A stretch of DNA of 64,000 nt from Portulaca oleracea (taxonomy: Eukaryota > Streptophyta > Magnoliopsida > Caryophyllales > Portulacaceae). The translations under genes were made by a program, and so were the position numbers. Positions 1 to 11,478 of this stretch are shown here, piece after piece. The stretch is taken from positions 2,513,347 to 2,577,346 of the forward strand of contig CM055892.1 of the NCBI GenBank assembly GCA_029582165.1. The letters are read 5' to 3'. Position 1 is the stretch's first letter. Every line of letters starts with the position of its first letter. The notes under the pieces are model-generated. The model saw only the letters and a program-made list of their open reading frames with translations, did no database searches and was not told the DNA's origin.

Positions 1-1295
1 CTTACCTACATGGGACTTCCTAATATGCACGATCTATAAGCTGACTTAACAAGGTGACACACCCGGGACACGGGTTTGCATGACCTTAACTCTACATGAT
101 CCTAAAAGACTATTGATCATCATAAAGGGCCGAATAAAACCAAGCACGACGAGTCAAGACCGAGTACGGGAGTACAAGTCAGTGTTTATCAATTCGGATG
201 GGCCCTATCCACAGGCCGACCGTTTTAAGGAGAATCCGTAACTTGGACACCCTACTTGGGCCACTCAAGCTGTGTTGATTATTACGCGAGCTAGAATGAT
301 GATCAACAGGACTGACCGCCTGACGCTTTTCTATTTTTTTTTTATTCTATTTGTTTAGGAAAGTGGATATCGTAAAGGACTGGATAAAACCAACAACGGG
401 CGAGTTATAATTAGTTTATGGACTTAATTGCCAAATCCGATATGGTTAGGCCTAACCACGGGCCGACCATAAATATGACGGATTCAATAATTAATTCGAT
501 AAATTAACTTACTCGAGCCTGGTGATCATTACACAGCCTAGAACTTTAACCACTAACTTTGTTTGGACTTTTAATCAAGTTTATTGGACCTTTGTTAAGG
601 AAAAATTGTAAAGGGTCATATAGAATCATTGAAGGCAAGTTGAGTTTATTTTACAAACCAAGATAATTAACCTTTATAGGTAAATGGGCCCAACCACTGG
701 GTTAACCATAATTTTTGAGGTCAATCAACTTAGTTGGCAAACATGACTCTTCTCAGCCCAATGACTACTACATGGACTAGAACAACATTCCTAAACTTGG
801 GTCGACTCTTTACAATGAATTTAAACACATAGCACATAGCATACATATGACAAAGGGTATCCTAAACGAAGGCTTTATGTACAAAAGGGTTTATTGGTTG
901 GATAAGGCTTAGCGGCTCATGTACTCGTCCCAGTGCATTCTTGTTGTAAAGGCAACTTGAATGTGTAGGGTGTTGCTCTTGGAGGCTCGAGTGGAGACTT
1001 CGTAGAGTGATGCATGAGTGGATGTGGTGACCATTGCTCTCTCGGTGTAAAGGCACCAATTGAGTATAGCCGGTCCGGCATCCCATGGGTTATTTTTTGT
1101 GGTTTAAAAGAAAAAACATAAACGTCGATTTACGTGCTCCAACGATATATTACATGTCAAGGGAGTGCCCCGGTATATGCAATGCATTATGCCTAAAAAG
1201 TATGACTTAATAATATAAAGTAAAAATTCATTTTCCTTCCAAAAATTTTAAAGCACACTAAACTTTTTTCAAGTTTTACCCACTTTAGAAAAAAT
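1..1295 (-). mobile_element. Tat/Ogre-like retrotransposon A, 5' internal part
   Basis: Non-coding, stop-rich sequence next to the primer-binding site of a minus-strand LTR retrotransposon. It shares blocks with 6300-7900 (for example 'tgggacttcc' followed by a diverged stretch, and the approach to the primer-binding site), so these are two diverged copies of one internal region. No convincing gag ORF is seen. The rest of the element lies outside the window. Confidence 0.5.
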
Positions 1296-1313
1296 CTCCC
1301 CAGTGGAGTCGCC
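1296..1313 (-). other. Primer-binding site of element A
   Basis: On the minus strand this reads TGGCGACTCCACTGGGGA, the primer-binding site usual in plant Tat/Ogre-group elements (tRNA-Arg type, from general knowledge). It lies a few bases inside the LTR boundary at 1322, which fixes the element as minus-strand with its 5' LTR to the right. Confidence 0.65.
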
Positions 1314-2757
1314 AAAAATCCTGTGGACATTTTTCCTCGCCGTTCGGGCTTCCGAACGTCCAGGTTGGATTCGGGTTGATTCGGTGATTTGTGCTGGGGT
1401 TTAACCTTTGAAAACTCTTTAAAGAATTAATCATATATTTCATAAATAATACTTTGTAAAATCATTTTCCCTTTACTTAGGCAGTTTTACGAGTCATTGA
1501 ATTAAACCTTTAAGAGTGAACATCCACTTGCTCCAAACTCTTCTAGATTTAACCCAATTCGCTCATTTAAATGTTAGGCTCGGAAGAGAATGATTTATGC
1601 AAATATTATTTAGAAATATAAGAAAGAATACCCTAAAGTTGCATCAGCACATTGTAAAACCATGTTTTACCATAGTTTATGCAACCCGATGTATTTTAGT
1701 TCGAAATGGGAGTCGCCACCCGACTTTTTAAGGGAAAAGCCAAGACAAAACCAAAAAAAAAGAAAGAAAAACTCCGCCTGCGAAACCCAAGAATGGATTC
1801 GAGGGTAAGGCTTCGAACTCGAAAAGTAAACTTTAAGAGTTCGCCTCTCACAAAAGGAAAGACTCTACTAAAAGTTTAAAATTGCGCTTTTGATAAAGTT
1901 TGGAAGGGAAATGAATGAATACTTTTATAGAATTATTTCATTGAATCATGCAACAAGAATGATATAAAATAAAGAAGATACAAACATATACAATTATTTA
2001 CAAGGAAAAAGAAAACAACTTAAAGCTTACATTATGACCTCGTTGGGGAAAGCCTTGCCTAGCCTTTAGATGCTTGAAGAATCCTCCTTGATGCTCCTAT
2101 AATCCTCCTCTCCAAGTGCCAAGATAAAGATAGAAAAGATGGTAAAAGATGAAGAAAGAGGGTGGAAAGAGGGTAATAAGAAGACTTCTTTTTGTGGTTA
2201 TAAATGTGTTTAGGCTAGGGTTTTTTGTAGAGCTTTAGGATGAATAGAATAGGATATGTGTTTAGGGTTCTTGTAAGGGTAAGAGATGAAGATTATGAAT
2301 GTAAGATAGGATAGAGTAGGGGATGGATAGGATAGAAGATGGATATGAGATGAATAATAGAATAAAGGATAGAGAGATTGTAAGAGACGTTATAGAGAAT
2401 GGAAGAGTGAGTAAGAGAATGAGTAGAAAGGGATAGAGGATGAGTGAATTGGTGAGTGAAGGAGTGTTGAGAGGAGTAGTATTTATAGGCTAAGTAGGTA
2501 GTAGGAATGCATGCACATACACATACACCTCGTAGTCTCCGGTCAGCAGTGCACTTCACTAGGCAGCTAGGGGGGATGAGCTATTATGGACGGCAGCACC
2601 TGGTCAATTGACCACGTGTTGGCGGAGCTGCCAAGGCCGACTGGCCACCAGGCAGGGGGAAAGTAACTTGATACAATAATTGACCATATTTAGGAGGATA
2701 TAAATCTTTAAAAAAATATGATTTATTTTGTATAAATGAATGACTTAAGTTTTTCAA

Positions 2758-2791
2758 CTACCATAGTTGAAAATAAATTCAACTATGGTAG
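2758..2791. repeat. Short perfect hairpin
   Basis: CTACCATAGTTGAA at 2758-2771 is the exact reverse complement of TTCAACTATGGTAG at 2778-2791, with a 6-base loop. It lies near the left end of the solo LTR. Its function is unknown. Confidence 0.7.
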
Positions 2792-5047
2792 AATTTTCAT
2801 ATATTATTAGGTGAGTATTTATATTATATAACCATTAGTATATTGTGTTTTTATTATCTTTCTATTAGTAGTTATTATTGTGATTAGTGTGGTATTAGTA
2901 TTAGGCCTAATTAGTTAGTACTAGAGTCCTATTGGGATTAGAATTTGTTGGGCCTAAGTCTGGTGCAATTAGAAGATTAAGTAGTGAATTTGGGTGAGAT
3001 TAGAGTGAGATTAGTAGAGGATTAGGGTTAAGTAAGTCTTGTAAAACCTAGATAACAAAACCCTACGTACTCCCTCCCTAGCTTCTTCTTTCTCTTTCTT
3101 CTTCCTCCCTCTCTGTGGTAGTCATTGCCCAGCCACTGCGCCGCCACCGTCCTGCCGGTAACCACCGTCACCGCCTGCGCACCACCGCTCGTCGCTCCCA
3201 CCCAGACGCGAACGGGGTCAAAGTTCGGCTGCTGTTGCTGCCGCGCTGCTGCTGTTGCTATTGGTTGCTGATCGGACCACCACCGTCGTAGCCTTGCTTC
3301 TACCACCTCGATGATATCAAAAGTCCACACGCGGACCGCCGCCATCACTTACCCTGTCGTCGGAATCATCCCTCTGACTGCCGCCAATGATTGCCGGTGC
3401 CCTCTTTACGTAAAACTTTTCTCTTTGTTTGCTTGCTACTGTGTGGTATTTGTTTCTTGTCTTTTTGTTCGTTATTATTCTTATAGTACATACATGAATC
3501 TGAGTTAGTCAATTAGTAATGTTTTTATGTTGTAGATTAAGTAATTATGGTTGTAGTTTTGGTGTTTTTATTTGCTAATATGTGAGTAATATAATATAGT
3601 GTATGTAAATCATGTTATGATCTTATTAGTATTATTTCATGCATGAATTAGGGTTAGTTAATTTGCTAAATAAGTTTAGTTTGATTCTTGATTATTAACT
3701 TCATGATTCTTGATTAAATCTTGGAAAAAGAATTAGTTGTTGTGATTCTGGATTAGTAGTTTAAGTGTTTATGTGTTCTTTATTTTTCATTCACACGTTC
3801 TCTTGTTCATTCTTGAGTCTTGATTAAGAAATTCATGTTTTATAATCATCCATGTTGTTATTATTGGGTCTTGAAAGAGTATGTTATAGAACTCATGTTA
3901 AGGGTGATAGTTAATATCAATTCATGCATGTTTTTAGGGTTAGAGAAAGTATTAAAGTTGTTTTCATGTTTTACAATTTGGTTTTGGTGGTAGGAAGTTT
4001 GATGTTTGGACCTTGGTTGGATTAGATTAAATACCTTTAACCTTAGTCACTGTTTTAAGCCCAAATTAGAACCCCGGGATCGAATGGTGAAAGTTAGAAC
4101 CGAATTAATCAATTATATTGGGGTGCAGGACAGTTTTGATAAGGTCTAAAGAACGGATCACCATGAGAGATATGGTCATCCTTTGATTGAACCCTTTGGA
4201 TTGGAGGTTCCCTTAGATGTTAGCTTTCATAGGAATTTTGCGGATCGGACTTTGGAGTTGTATAGCTCGAGTTATAGTTGTTTTACCAGAACTTGTGAGA
4301 ACTAGACCAGTTGGATAATTTGGTACTTTTAGAGTCTTTCGAGGCTGATATAGGCTTAGTGGTCAACATAAGAGTTTTAGTAGACATCCCGAGGTTTCCG
4401 AAAAGTCCAAAACCAGACCTATAGAATGTAGAGAAGTCAAGTTATGACCCTTTTTATGTAGATGTTGTAATCTGTCTTATTGATGTTATTTATTAATAAA
4501 AATGTTGTTGAGTGAAAATGATGTTTTGATCTTGTTACGTGATTACTTGGAATGTGTTAGGTAATTTAAAGTGTGAATTCATGATTGATAGGAACCTATA
4601 GTGTTCCTAGGGGAGGGTTAGGTAGAAGGTAGCTAATACTAACTTCGAAGGGCACGTTTTGATTAGAATAATTATTTCTATTTTAGGCCCGAGCTAATTC
4701 GCATCGTTAGTGAGCTCAATTGTGTTTGTTTTTGCTGTGAAGTGAAGCTAACCAGGTAATGTCTATGCTCTAATCCCCACTGGGATGCTCTTTAAATGTG
4801 TTTTAATGTTTTCTAATTTGTTTTGAGAATTGCATCCCGAAAGGGGACTTTTGTGGAAATATGGCCATCTGTTTTTGGTATTTGTTTGTAATTGTTGATT
4901 TATGAGTTATTGAAATTGAGATGGTCTTTTGTAAGTAGTTGTGTTACTGATTTTGATAACTTGGGTTGGGTTTGACTTGAGAGTTGTGAGTTAAGTTTGA
5001 ATAATATACTTTTAACTCAAGTGAAACATTAAGCGGGTTTATTCTAT

Positions 5048-5345
5048 TGATGCCTTTGGTAGGCGAATACTTTGATGCCTTTGGTAGGCGAATACTTTGA
5101 TGCCTTTGGTAGGCGATTGTTTATACCTTTGGTAGGCGATTGTTTATGCCATTGGTAGGCGATTATTGATGCCTTTGGTAGGCGATTATTATTTATGCCT
5201 TTGGTAGGCGATTATTGATGCCTTTGGTAGGTGATTATTATTTATGCCTTTGGTAGGCGATTATTATTTATGCCTTTGGTAGGCGATTATTATCTTTGAT
5301 GCCTTTGGTAGGCGAATGTTCTTGATGCCTTTGGTAGGCGATGTT
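5048..5345 (+). repeat. Minisatellite, about 12 units of 22-28 bp
   Basis: The core 'gatgcctttggtaggcga' recurs about twelve times with short variable spacers such as ATTATT, ATTGTTT and AATACTTT. It sits inside the solo LTR, upstream of its 3' end. Comparable short tandem blocks occur at similar places in the solo LTRs at 19117-22387 and 31956-35539. Confidence 0.9.
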
Positions 5346-5866
5346 AGCTTATGGGATTTGATATCCCGCCCGCATAATAAAATGAATTGGTTGGGTTAAG
5401 GAACACAGTTAGAAGGGTTAAAGGTTTGTGAAATGTTTTGACTTGTTCCCTCTCCCTCAAATGAATTGAAATGAAATTAACTTGTTTTTAACGTTAGGGG
5501 TAGACATTATTGAGATTTCCCCCTCATTTTTGAAATGTTTTGTTTTCAGGTGAAGATCTATATGCTGGGGACGGGAATTAGAACTGAGGACGACATGTTT
5601 AGAAGTCGTTAATTATGTTGCTTTCTGTTACGAGGAACTTGAAGTTAGTTTTGAGGTTTATTTCTAAGTATGAGTTTGTTAGTTTGGTTTACCGTTATCA
5701 GACAGTTGTAGTTTCCTTCTCGCCTTGTATTCCTTCGGGATCTGGCGGTGGCCTTGATAAGAGTTTGAGTCTTCCGCTAAATTTTGTCTGTTAACGTTAG
5801 TTTGACTTTGACTTTTCTATAATTGAATTTCCGGGGCGTTACAGCGTCAAAATCCCAGTGTCTACA

Positions 5867-7900
5867 GGGAGTCATCATAGGTGAAGGAGACAGATACTCC
5901 TTTGTGTGACTGTCTAATAAGATTGTCCCAAAATTTGAGTTTTCCCTTTTGCTCAAGGATGATTTTTGGGAATTTAGGAACAGGAGGACTTCCTTGTCAT
6001 CGTTGTTAATGTCTTCATTGTTGTAGGTAAATTTGACATGCTTGCCTATTAGCTAAACATTGTCTATGATGCCATTCATATTTTATTGTTTCTAATCGAA
6101 CCTTTGAGCATGATGAGCTTCATTTCCATTGATGATTTTCTCTTGTTCCTAGGAAGTATGGTTCACAAGGGTCTTCATCCTATTAAACAGGGCATCCAAA
6201 TCTTTAGTAATCACTGGAGCCGAGTTGGATCACTAGGGAATATCAGCGTCACATATGTTGAACTGCAACTTTCAATGGGCGGTGGTTAGAGGTGGAGAAG
6301 TATAGGTCGGGTCATGTATGATTCTCCCTAAAATTGGATCACGGATGCGAGCTCAGACCGGGGACCCTATTATGACTGAATGGAAATTCAAGATGTTCAG
6401 AAACCACGACGCTAGGCTACCCATGCATGTATAGCTTAAAGAACATATATGGGACTTCCCAATGTAGAATCGACGCCTACATGCTGACTCAGTTTTTTTT
6501 TTTAATGACTCACCCTACACTTTGGGCCTTGCTTACCGACTCTATTCCTATATTATCCTAAGATGGACACCAAGGGACAATCTAACGGGCCTTCAACAGA
6601 CCGAGTCATGTCGGGTTGTTAAGAACCTTTCAGGCTCAAGCCTCAGATACAACTCAGATAAATGATCATATAGGTTAACTCTATGCAGACTCACGGATAT
6701 TCCATATAGCACAGGAAAAGAAAGGGGAAAGACTACTTATTGGGCCTCCACTAAATTGAGTAATGCCAGGTCATTTAAGACCTCTAGACCTCAAGTTTAG
6801 ATCCAAAATTGGATAAATGGTATGGAGGAAATGGGTATTGTAAAATGCTGCAAAGAGTCGCAATGAATCGCGTGAAAAATAAATCGACCCACATAACGTA
6901 ACCGGTCGGTTACGCATTGGATTACAAAGGCCATAACCGGTCGGTTACAATCTCGTGCAAATAGACCTTTATGTTGTTGGGCTGAGTTATTTTTGGACTT
7001 TATTGGGCTACTATAATAACTAAGATGACACCCAAACATCCTAAAGTCAATTCTAGTTGTTCAAAATAGTAAAACAGATAGCATACATATATGTCAAACC
7101 CAGGTCCGTCATAGTGTTTAGGATAAAAGGGTACCATGAGATTCCTCGGTGCATTCGGTGGTTATGTGTAGGGGTGGGCATAACTGATTAACCGCTTTTG
7201 CGATTTTTGGATTTTGAAAACCTAAACCTAAACCCCATAAGCAGTTAACCGCTTTGATATCTGGAAACCTAAACCAAATTGAAATCGTCGGCTAACCACA
7301 TATTATATGCGGTTAACCGTAATTTAGGGTTAATCGTAGCAAAAAATATTCACTATCCCGATTTCCTGCTTGAAATTTTTAAAAAAAAATTAAAAGTCAC
7401 TCATTTTTTACAACTGCAACGGCGCACAATAAAGCCTCAAACCTAAAAAAAATTTTATTAATTGAAACCGAATAACCATTTTAGAACCTAAACCGGTCAA
7501 ACTGATTTGGTTAACGGAAACCGATTTTACACAAAACTTAATTAGTTTAATCGGTCAAACCGATTTGGCTTTCAGTTTAGGGTTTTTCCGCCCACCTCTA
7601 GTTTTGTGGAGTGCGTAACCTTTGAATGTGTGAGGGTTTGAATGGTTGGATGTAGAAAATCAAAGGCTTGATCGATGCAGTGCATCTTTCATAGTATTGG
7701 TATTTAGGCATTTGGAGGGGTAAAAAGGTTAAGGTCTAATCTTGTACAACATCAGGTGCTAGCGTGCCATTAATTGGCCCTATAGTAGACTGACAATGCA
7801 ATATGTCTAAAATAGCTAAAAGAGATGAAATAAAACAATTTTACTTCTCGTTAATAATTAATCCAATTCTTTCAAGTTTTACACTGTTTTAAGTTAAGTT
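5867..7900 (-). mobile_element. Tat/Ogre-like element B, 5' internal part
   Basis: Stop-rich internal sequence of a second minus-strand element, into which element A appears to be inserted (the A LTR ends at 5866). From about 6300 to the primer-binding site it resembles 1-1295. A MITE interrupts it at 7169-7600. The ORFs at 6086 and 6797 show no domain and are not called. Confidence 0.45.
7169..7600. mobile_element. hAT-type MITE
   Basis: It begins TAGGGGTGGGC and ends GCCCACCTCTA, an inverted repeat of the hAT type. It is flanked by GTTATGTG (7161-7168) and GTTTTGTG (7601-7608), an 8-bp target-site duplication with one mismatch. It is 432 bp long, AT-rich, with repeated 'aaccg' motifs and no transposase, hence non-autonomous. 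Confidence 0.8.
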
Positions 7901-7916
7901 CCCAGTGGAGTTGCCA
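7901..7916 (-). other. Primer-binding site of element B
   Basis: The minus strand reads TGGCAACTCCACTGGG, one base different from the site of element A over the shared part. It sits four bases from the LTR start at 7921. Confidence 0.6.
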
Positions 7917-7920
7917 ATTC

Positions 7921-8302
7921 TGTAGGCACCAATTTTCCATCACACCGAAAGAGGAGAAATTGAATTGACCCACTTCACCATTGGATGAATCGAAGGGGTT
8001 TGCTTAGGCTTAAAATTCTACCCAAGGGACAAATTTTTCTATTCTTAGAATCATTTAATTTTACAAATCATACTATCAAATCCGCATAAATAATTAACTA
8101 TAAAGAATTAGAAAGAATAAAAAAAACTGATTAAAATAATCATGTTAAGAGCGGGCAGAACCGAAAAGAAACCTTTAGAAACTGAGACCGTAGTCGGTCA
8201 ATTATGGTCTAAGTCTACTATTTACCTGCTGCAATACATCTGGGTTTTTATATCGTCTCTATAGGGAGTTGGGGCTTCTGAACCTTTGAGTCGATCGAGT
8301 TG
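7921..8302 (-). mobile_element. 5' LTR of element B, truncated
   Basis: It starts TGTAGGCACC beside the primer-binding site and follows the same general plan as LTR A. It breaks off near 8302, where the left end of the outer palindromic element begins. The remainder may lie at 25348-27167 (see findings). Confidence 0.45.
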
Positions 8303-8527
8303 AGAGTTATAAGAATACACGTATGTTGCAACAGTGATTTTTATGAGAAATTAATATATTTACTATTTGTAATAAATGCTTGTACTATTTGCCATAAATG
8401 ATTTCACTATTTGTAATAAATATCCTTTCCGAATTCTTATTCTTATCGTCAGTTTTCAAATTTCAGTTACCATGTTGTACGTTGTTGATTTAAATAATTT
8501 ATCAAAACGACTTTTTTACAAAAGGTT

Positions 8528-9086
8528 CTATTCTTCGTCCGTTAAATATGTTATTTGTGAATCTCTTAAATTTTTATTTGGTTCAAATCTAATTGAGTAT
8601 TCAAATATTTTTTCAAATAATGCGATTTGATCTTTAATTAAATTAAGTGTAGTTCTATGAACACTAGAAGATAAGCTTACTAAATATAAATATCTAGATT
8701 TCTTTAAATTTAACATGTTCATTCTATAACTTCTTGTAGTTAAGTTGAAAGATCTCAAAAATTCTCATGCTTCTTGGATAGTGTAACATTTTAATTCTGG
8801 TAAATTAAATGTTTGTCCTGATATTATATCTCCTTCTTTGTTTATTTTAGTTATAGATTGCATACTAATTTTTTGAGTAGGATTTATATATTTCAGATAA
8901 TTTCTCTACTATAAATAAAATTTTTTTATGAAAAAATAAACATTGTTGTTTATTTTGGGTTAAGTATTTTATTAATCTTAATAATACATCTTCATCGTAT
9001 AATCCAACATCAATTTCTATTATAAATTCTTCTAAATTCATATTCAAAGTTCGTTTATAAAGTTGTCTATCATGTTGTTCATTCAT
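8528..9086 (-). pseudogene. Pararetroviral ORF1 remnant, outer left arm
   Basis: Begins ATGAATGAACAACATG just downstream of the primer-binding site, is frameshifted mid-way, and continues to a DEE-stop end at 8528. Visible pieces include NLEEFIIEIDVGLYDED and the downstream SRYLYLVSLSSSVHRTT. The same protein occurs in all four arms. From its place after the primer-binding site it should be the first ORF of a caulimovirid pregenome. I do not recognise a domain. Confidence 0.6.
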
Positions 9087-9112
9087 TTTATTGCTTTTAA
9101 ATTAGTTCTATA

Positions 9113-9125
9113 GGCTCTGATACCA
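9113..9125 (-). other. tRNA-Met primer-binding site, outer left arm
   Basis: The minus strand reads TGGTATCAGAGCC, the canonical plant initiator tRNA-Met primer site of caulimovirids and many LTR elements. The same site lies at 10111-10123, 13251-13263 and 18335-18347 in the other arms. Confidence 0.85.
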
Positions 9126-9236
9126 TCAATCACAAGGGTGTGACAACTTTTTGTAGAAAAAGGTTTAAAACTATTTCTTAGAGAGTAAATTTGAGCAACA
9201 ACGATTTACTTGATTTCTTCAGTTAAATTAATATCG

Positions 9237-9244
9237 GTACTCAC
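9237..9244. repeat. Target-site duplication (left) of the inner palindrome
   Basis: GTACTCAC immediately precedes TAGAGGTGTC. The identical octamer follows the other terminus at 14133-14140. Confidence 0.9.
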
Positions 9245-9532
9245 TAGAGGTGTCAAACGGGTCAGAACGGGTAGTTTTTGGGTTGGAGATTTTGGTCTTT
9301 TCGTCGTTTTGGGTCATTTCGAGTTACGGGTCGAAAACGGGTTTGTTACTATTTGCATTTAATTCATTTACTGTTTACACAGTATTTTTACTGTTTGAAT
9401 AGTATTTTCACTGTTTGTATTTAATACTTTAACTATTGATCAATAATTTTTGATATAAACGTTTGCTGATTATTACGTTGTCGGCAAGCCAATTTTAGGT
9501 ACGTATTAGTTTTATTAAAATGTTATATTTTT

Positions 9533-10084
9533 TTATTCTTCGTCTGTTAAATATGTTATTTGTGAGTCTCTTAAATTTTTATTTGGTTCAATCCAAATTG
9601 AATATTCAAACGTTTTTTCTAATAATGCTATTTGGTCTTTAATTAGATTAACTGTGGTTCTATGAACACTAGATGGTAAACTTACTAAATATAAATATCT
9701 GGATTTCTTTAGATTTAACATATCCATTCTATAGCTTCTGGTTGTTAAACTAAAAGATCTCAAAAATTCCCATGCTTCTTGGATAGTATAAAACTTTAAT
9801 TCTGGTAAATTAAATGTTTATCTTGGTATTATATCTCCTTCTTTATTTATATTAGTTGTTGATTGCATATTAATTCTTTGAACAAGATGTATATAATTCA
9901 AAAAAATTTTCAGCTACGAATAGGATTTTTGTAGAGAAAAATAAATATCGTTGTTTGTTTTGAATTAAATATTTTATTAAACTTATTAATCCTTCTATAT
10001 CATATATTCCAATTCAATTATAAATTCTTCTAAATTCATATTCAAAGTTCGTTTATAAACATATTTATCATGTTGTTCATTCAT
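9533..10084 (-). pseudogene. Pararetroviral ORF1 remnant, inner left arm
   Basis: Starts at an ATG just beyond the primer-binding site, is broken by frameshifts in its first half, and is open for its last 76 codons (9533-9763), ending SQITYLTDEE. It is nearly identical to the inner right-arm copy. Function unknown. Confidence 0.6.
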
Positions 10085-10110
10085 TTTATTGCTTTTTTAT
10101 ACGTTCTCTT

Positions 10111-10620
10111 GGCTCTGATACCATCAATCTCAAGGGTTTGGCAACTTTTTGTAGAAAAAGGTTTAAAACTATTTTGTAGAGTGCAAATTAGAGTCTTAAC
10201 AATTTTAACTTTAACGTGATTACGTTCAAGAGTTTATATTGGTACTTGCAGAATAAAATAAACTGAATTTATAAATTTCAAAATAAATTTATACCTTTCT
10301 TCTTCTTAAATATGGAGAGCCTGGAAATTGTTGAGCCTGCCGCCACGCCTTCTCTTCAGGACTTACTGGTCTTACTTCGACTTTCTAACCTCACAATCCC
10401 TCTTTCTCTCAGAATTTGAAAGTTATAAAGATATCAGAATTTTATAAAAACACACTTATTTTATTACTGCTTTCCCAAAAGGGAAGAACTTAGAACATTT
10501 TTACAAAGCTTTAAACACGCAAATAGAGAAACACTCAAGTACTCAAACACTCAAAACATACTTTAACTCACGCACTCCAAAACCTGCCTCTAACGTACTC
10601 CTTATGCATCTATTTATAGA
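10111..10620 (-). promoter_or_regulatory. Pararetroviral promoter, poly(A) and leader, inner left arm
   Basis: In minus-strand order: TATA box TCTATAAATA (10620-10611), about 150 bases later an AATAAA signal (10465-10460), a leader, then the primer-binding site (10123-10111). This spacing matches a caulimovirid pregenomic promoter with a terminally redundant RNA. It directs transcription outward from the apex. Confidence 0.65.
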
Positions 10621-10798
10621 TGGGAATTCTAAACGTAACTTTCCCTTATTACATCACTGCATGCATCATTTTGCTTCAAAATATCATCTTATCTTCGTGA
10701 ATCATCTATATTTGTGTAAATGTTGCTGCCAGGTGTGGGTTTCCTGTAGCCTGATTTTGACTCTTCATAGATTTCAAATTATTGGATTTTTGTCTTCT

Positions 10799-11284
10799 TC
10801 ATTTGCTAAAATAATCTACATACTTTCTCTGAACTGTGCTGCTGCTCTTGAATTTTTCAGGTGCAAGATTTTTGTAAAAATCAAATATTGGGTCGTCGAA
10901 ATGATTTGACTTGACTCCTTTTTTGGTGATAATAATCAGATCCTTTTCTTTAGTATAGTAAAGTGTCTTGTATCCATCTCCAAAATATTTGCCGCTAATA
11001 TCTCGTTTAATATCATTCTGGGGTTCTGTTTTGGTATTCGGCACTGGTGAAGAAGATGATCCTTCTTCTTTAATCTTTTGAGGTGGAGAAGAGGTTCCTT
11101 CTCCTCTGAGTTCTTTAGACACCTTGAATATCTCTGCAACAATAGTCCTTACCTGTGCCATATCGAGTTTTATTCCTTGTATTTCGGTTTCTAAACCTTG
11201 GATTCTTTCTTCTGCAATCTCGAAATATTCATTGATATCTAATCCAATATCCTCTATATGTTTTTCCAAACGATCTGGATTCAT
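10799..11284 (-). CDS. Shortened TAV/ORF VI-like protein, inner left arm (161 aa)
   Basis: Starts MNPDRLEKHIEDIG at an ATG. The N-terminal ~60 residues are helical and heptad-like (coiled coil), followed by a Ser/Pro/Lys-rich linker and then the C-terminal part SGKYFGDGYKTLYYTKEKDL. Compared with the right arm, 611 bp (right-arm 11768-12378) are deleted at a TTA microhomology. The deleted stretch includes the place of the right arm's frameshift, so this shortened ORF stays open to its natural C-terminus. The central domain typical of the transactivator is missing, so activity is doubtful. Confidence 0.55.
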   Translation of the reverse strand: MNPDRLEKHIEDIGLDINEYFEIAEERIQGLETEIQGIKLDMAQVRTIVAEIFKVSKELRGEGTSSPPQKIKEEGSSSSPVPNTKTEPQNDIKRDISGKYFGDGYKTLYYTKEKDLIIITKKGVKSNHFDDPIFDFYKNLAPEKFKSSSTVQRKYVDYFSK

Positions 11285-11478
11285 GATCGGAGATATTTTT
11301 CTTCTCTTGTGAGATAATCTGCAATAAAATTTTGATTTCCTGAAACATGCTCATAAACAGCGTTAAATTGAGATAAACAGCGTTAAATCAGAGATTTTCA
11401 AGGTGTTTATGAGCATGTTTCAGGAAATCAAAATTTTATTGCAGATTATCTTCCAAGAGAAGAAGAATATCTCCGATC

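Larger units (their letters stand above)
2690..5843 (+). mobile_element. Solo LTR (Ty3/gypsy-type) inserted in LTR A
   Basis: The right end is clear: CCGGGGCGTTACA at 5831-5843 is a classic plant gypsy LTR terminus. The left end is approximate; no TGTAAC start or duplicate of the flanking GCGTC was found. Inside are a CT-rich leader-like block near 3060-3120, a minisatellite (5048-5345), and long AT-rich stretches without genes. The layout matches the solo LTR at 31956-35539. Confidence 0.5.
1322..5866 (-). mobile_element. 5' LTR of element A, split by a solo LTR
   Basis: On the + strand the LTR starts TGTGGACATT beside the primer-binding site and ends ...GTGTCTACA at 5866. On its sense strand it therefore begins TGTAGACAC and ends TGTCCACA. 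A TATA-like box (minus strand, about 2480-2490) and a GC-rich block (2520-2650) fit LTR organisation. The stretch from about 2.7 kb to 5843 is a later insertion. No coding capacity; the short ORFs here are chance. Confidence 0.55.

Noticed and set aside
2600..2700. An exact left end with duplication for the solo LTR ending 5843
   Set aside because: No copy of GCGTC next to a TG start was found; the boundary is left approximate.
862..3508. Small ORFs at 862-1086, 2293-2559, 3028-3348 and 3311-3508
   Set aside because: Low complexity or overlapping on opposite strands, inside LTR sequence, with no domain.
5048..5345. Regular repeats as a CRISPR array
   Set aside because: Eukaryotic DNA, spacers of 3-8 bp and no cas genes; a minisatellite in an LTR.
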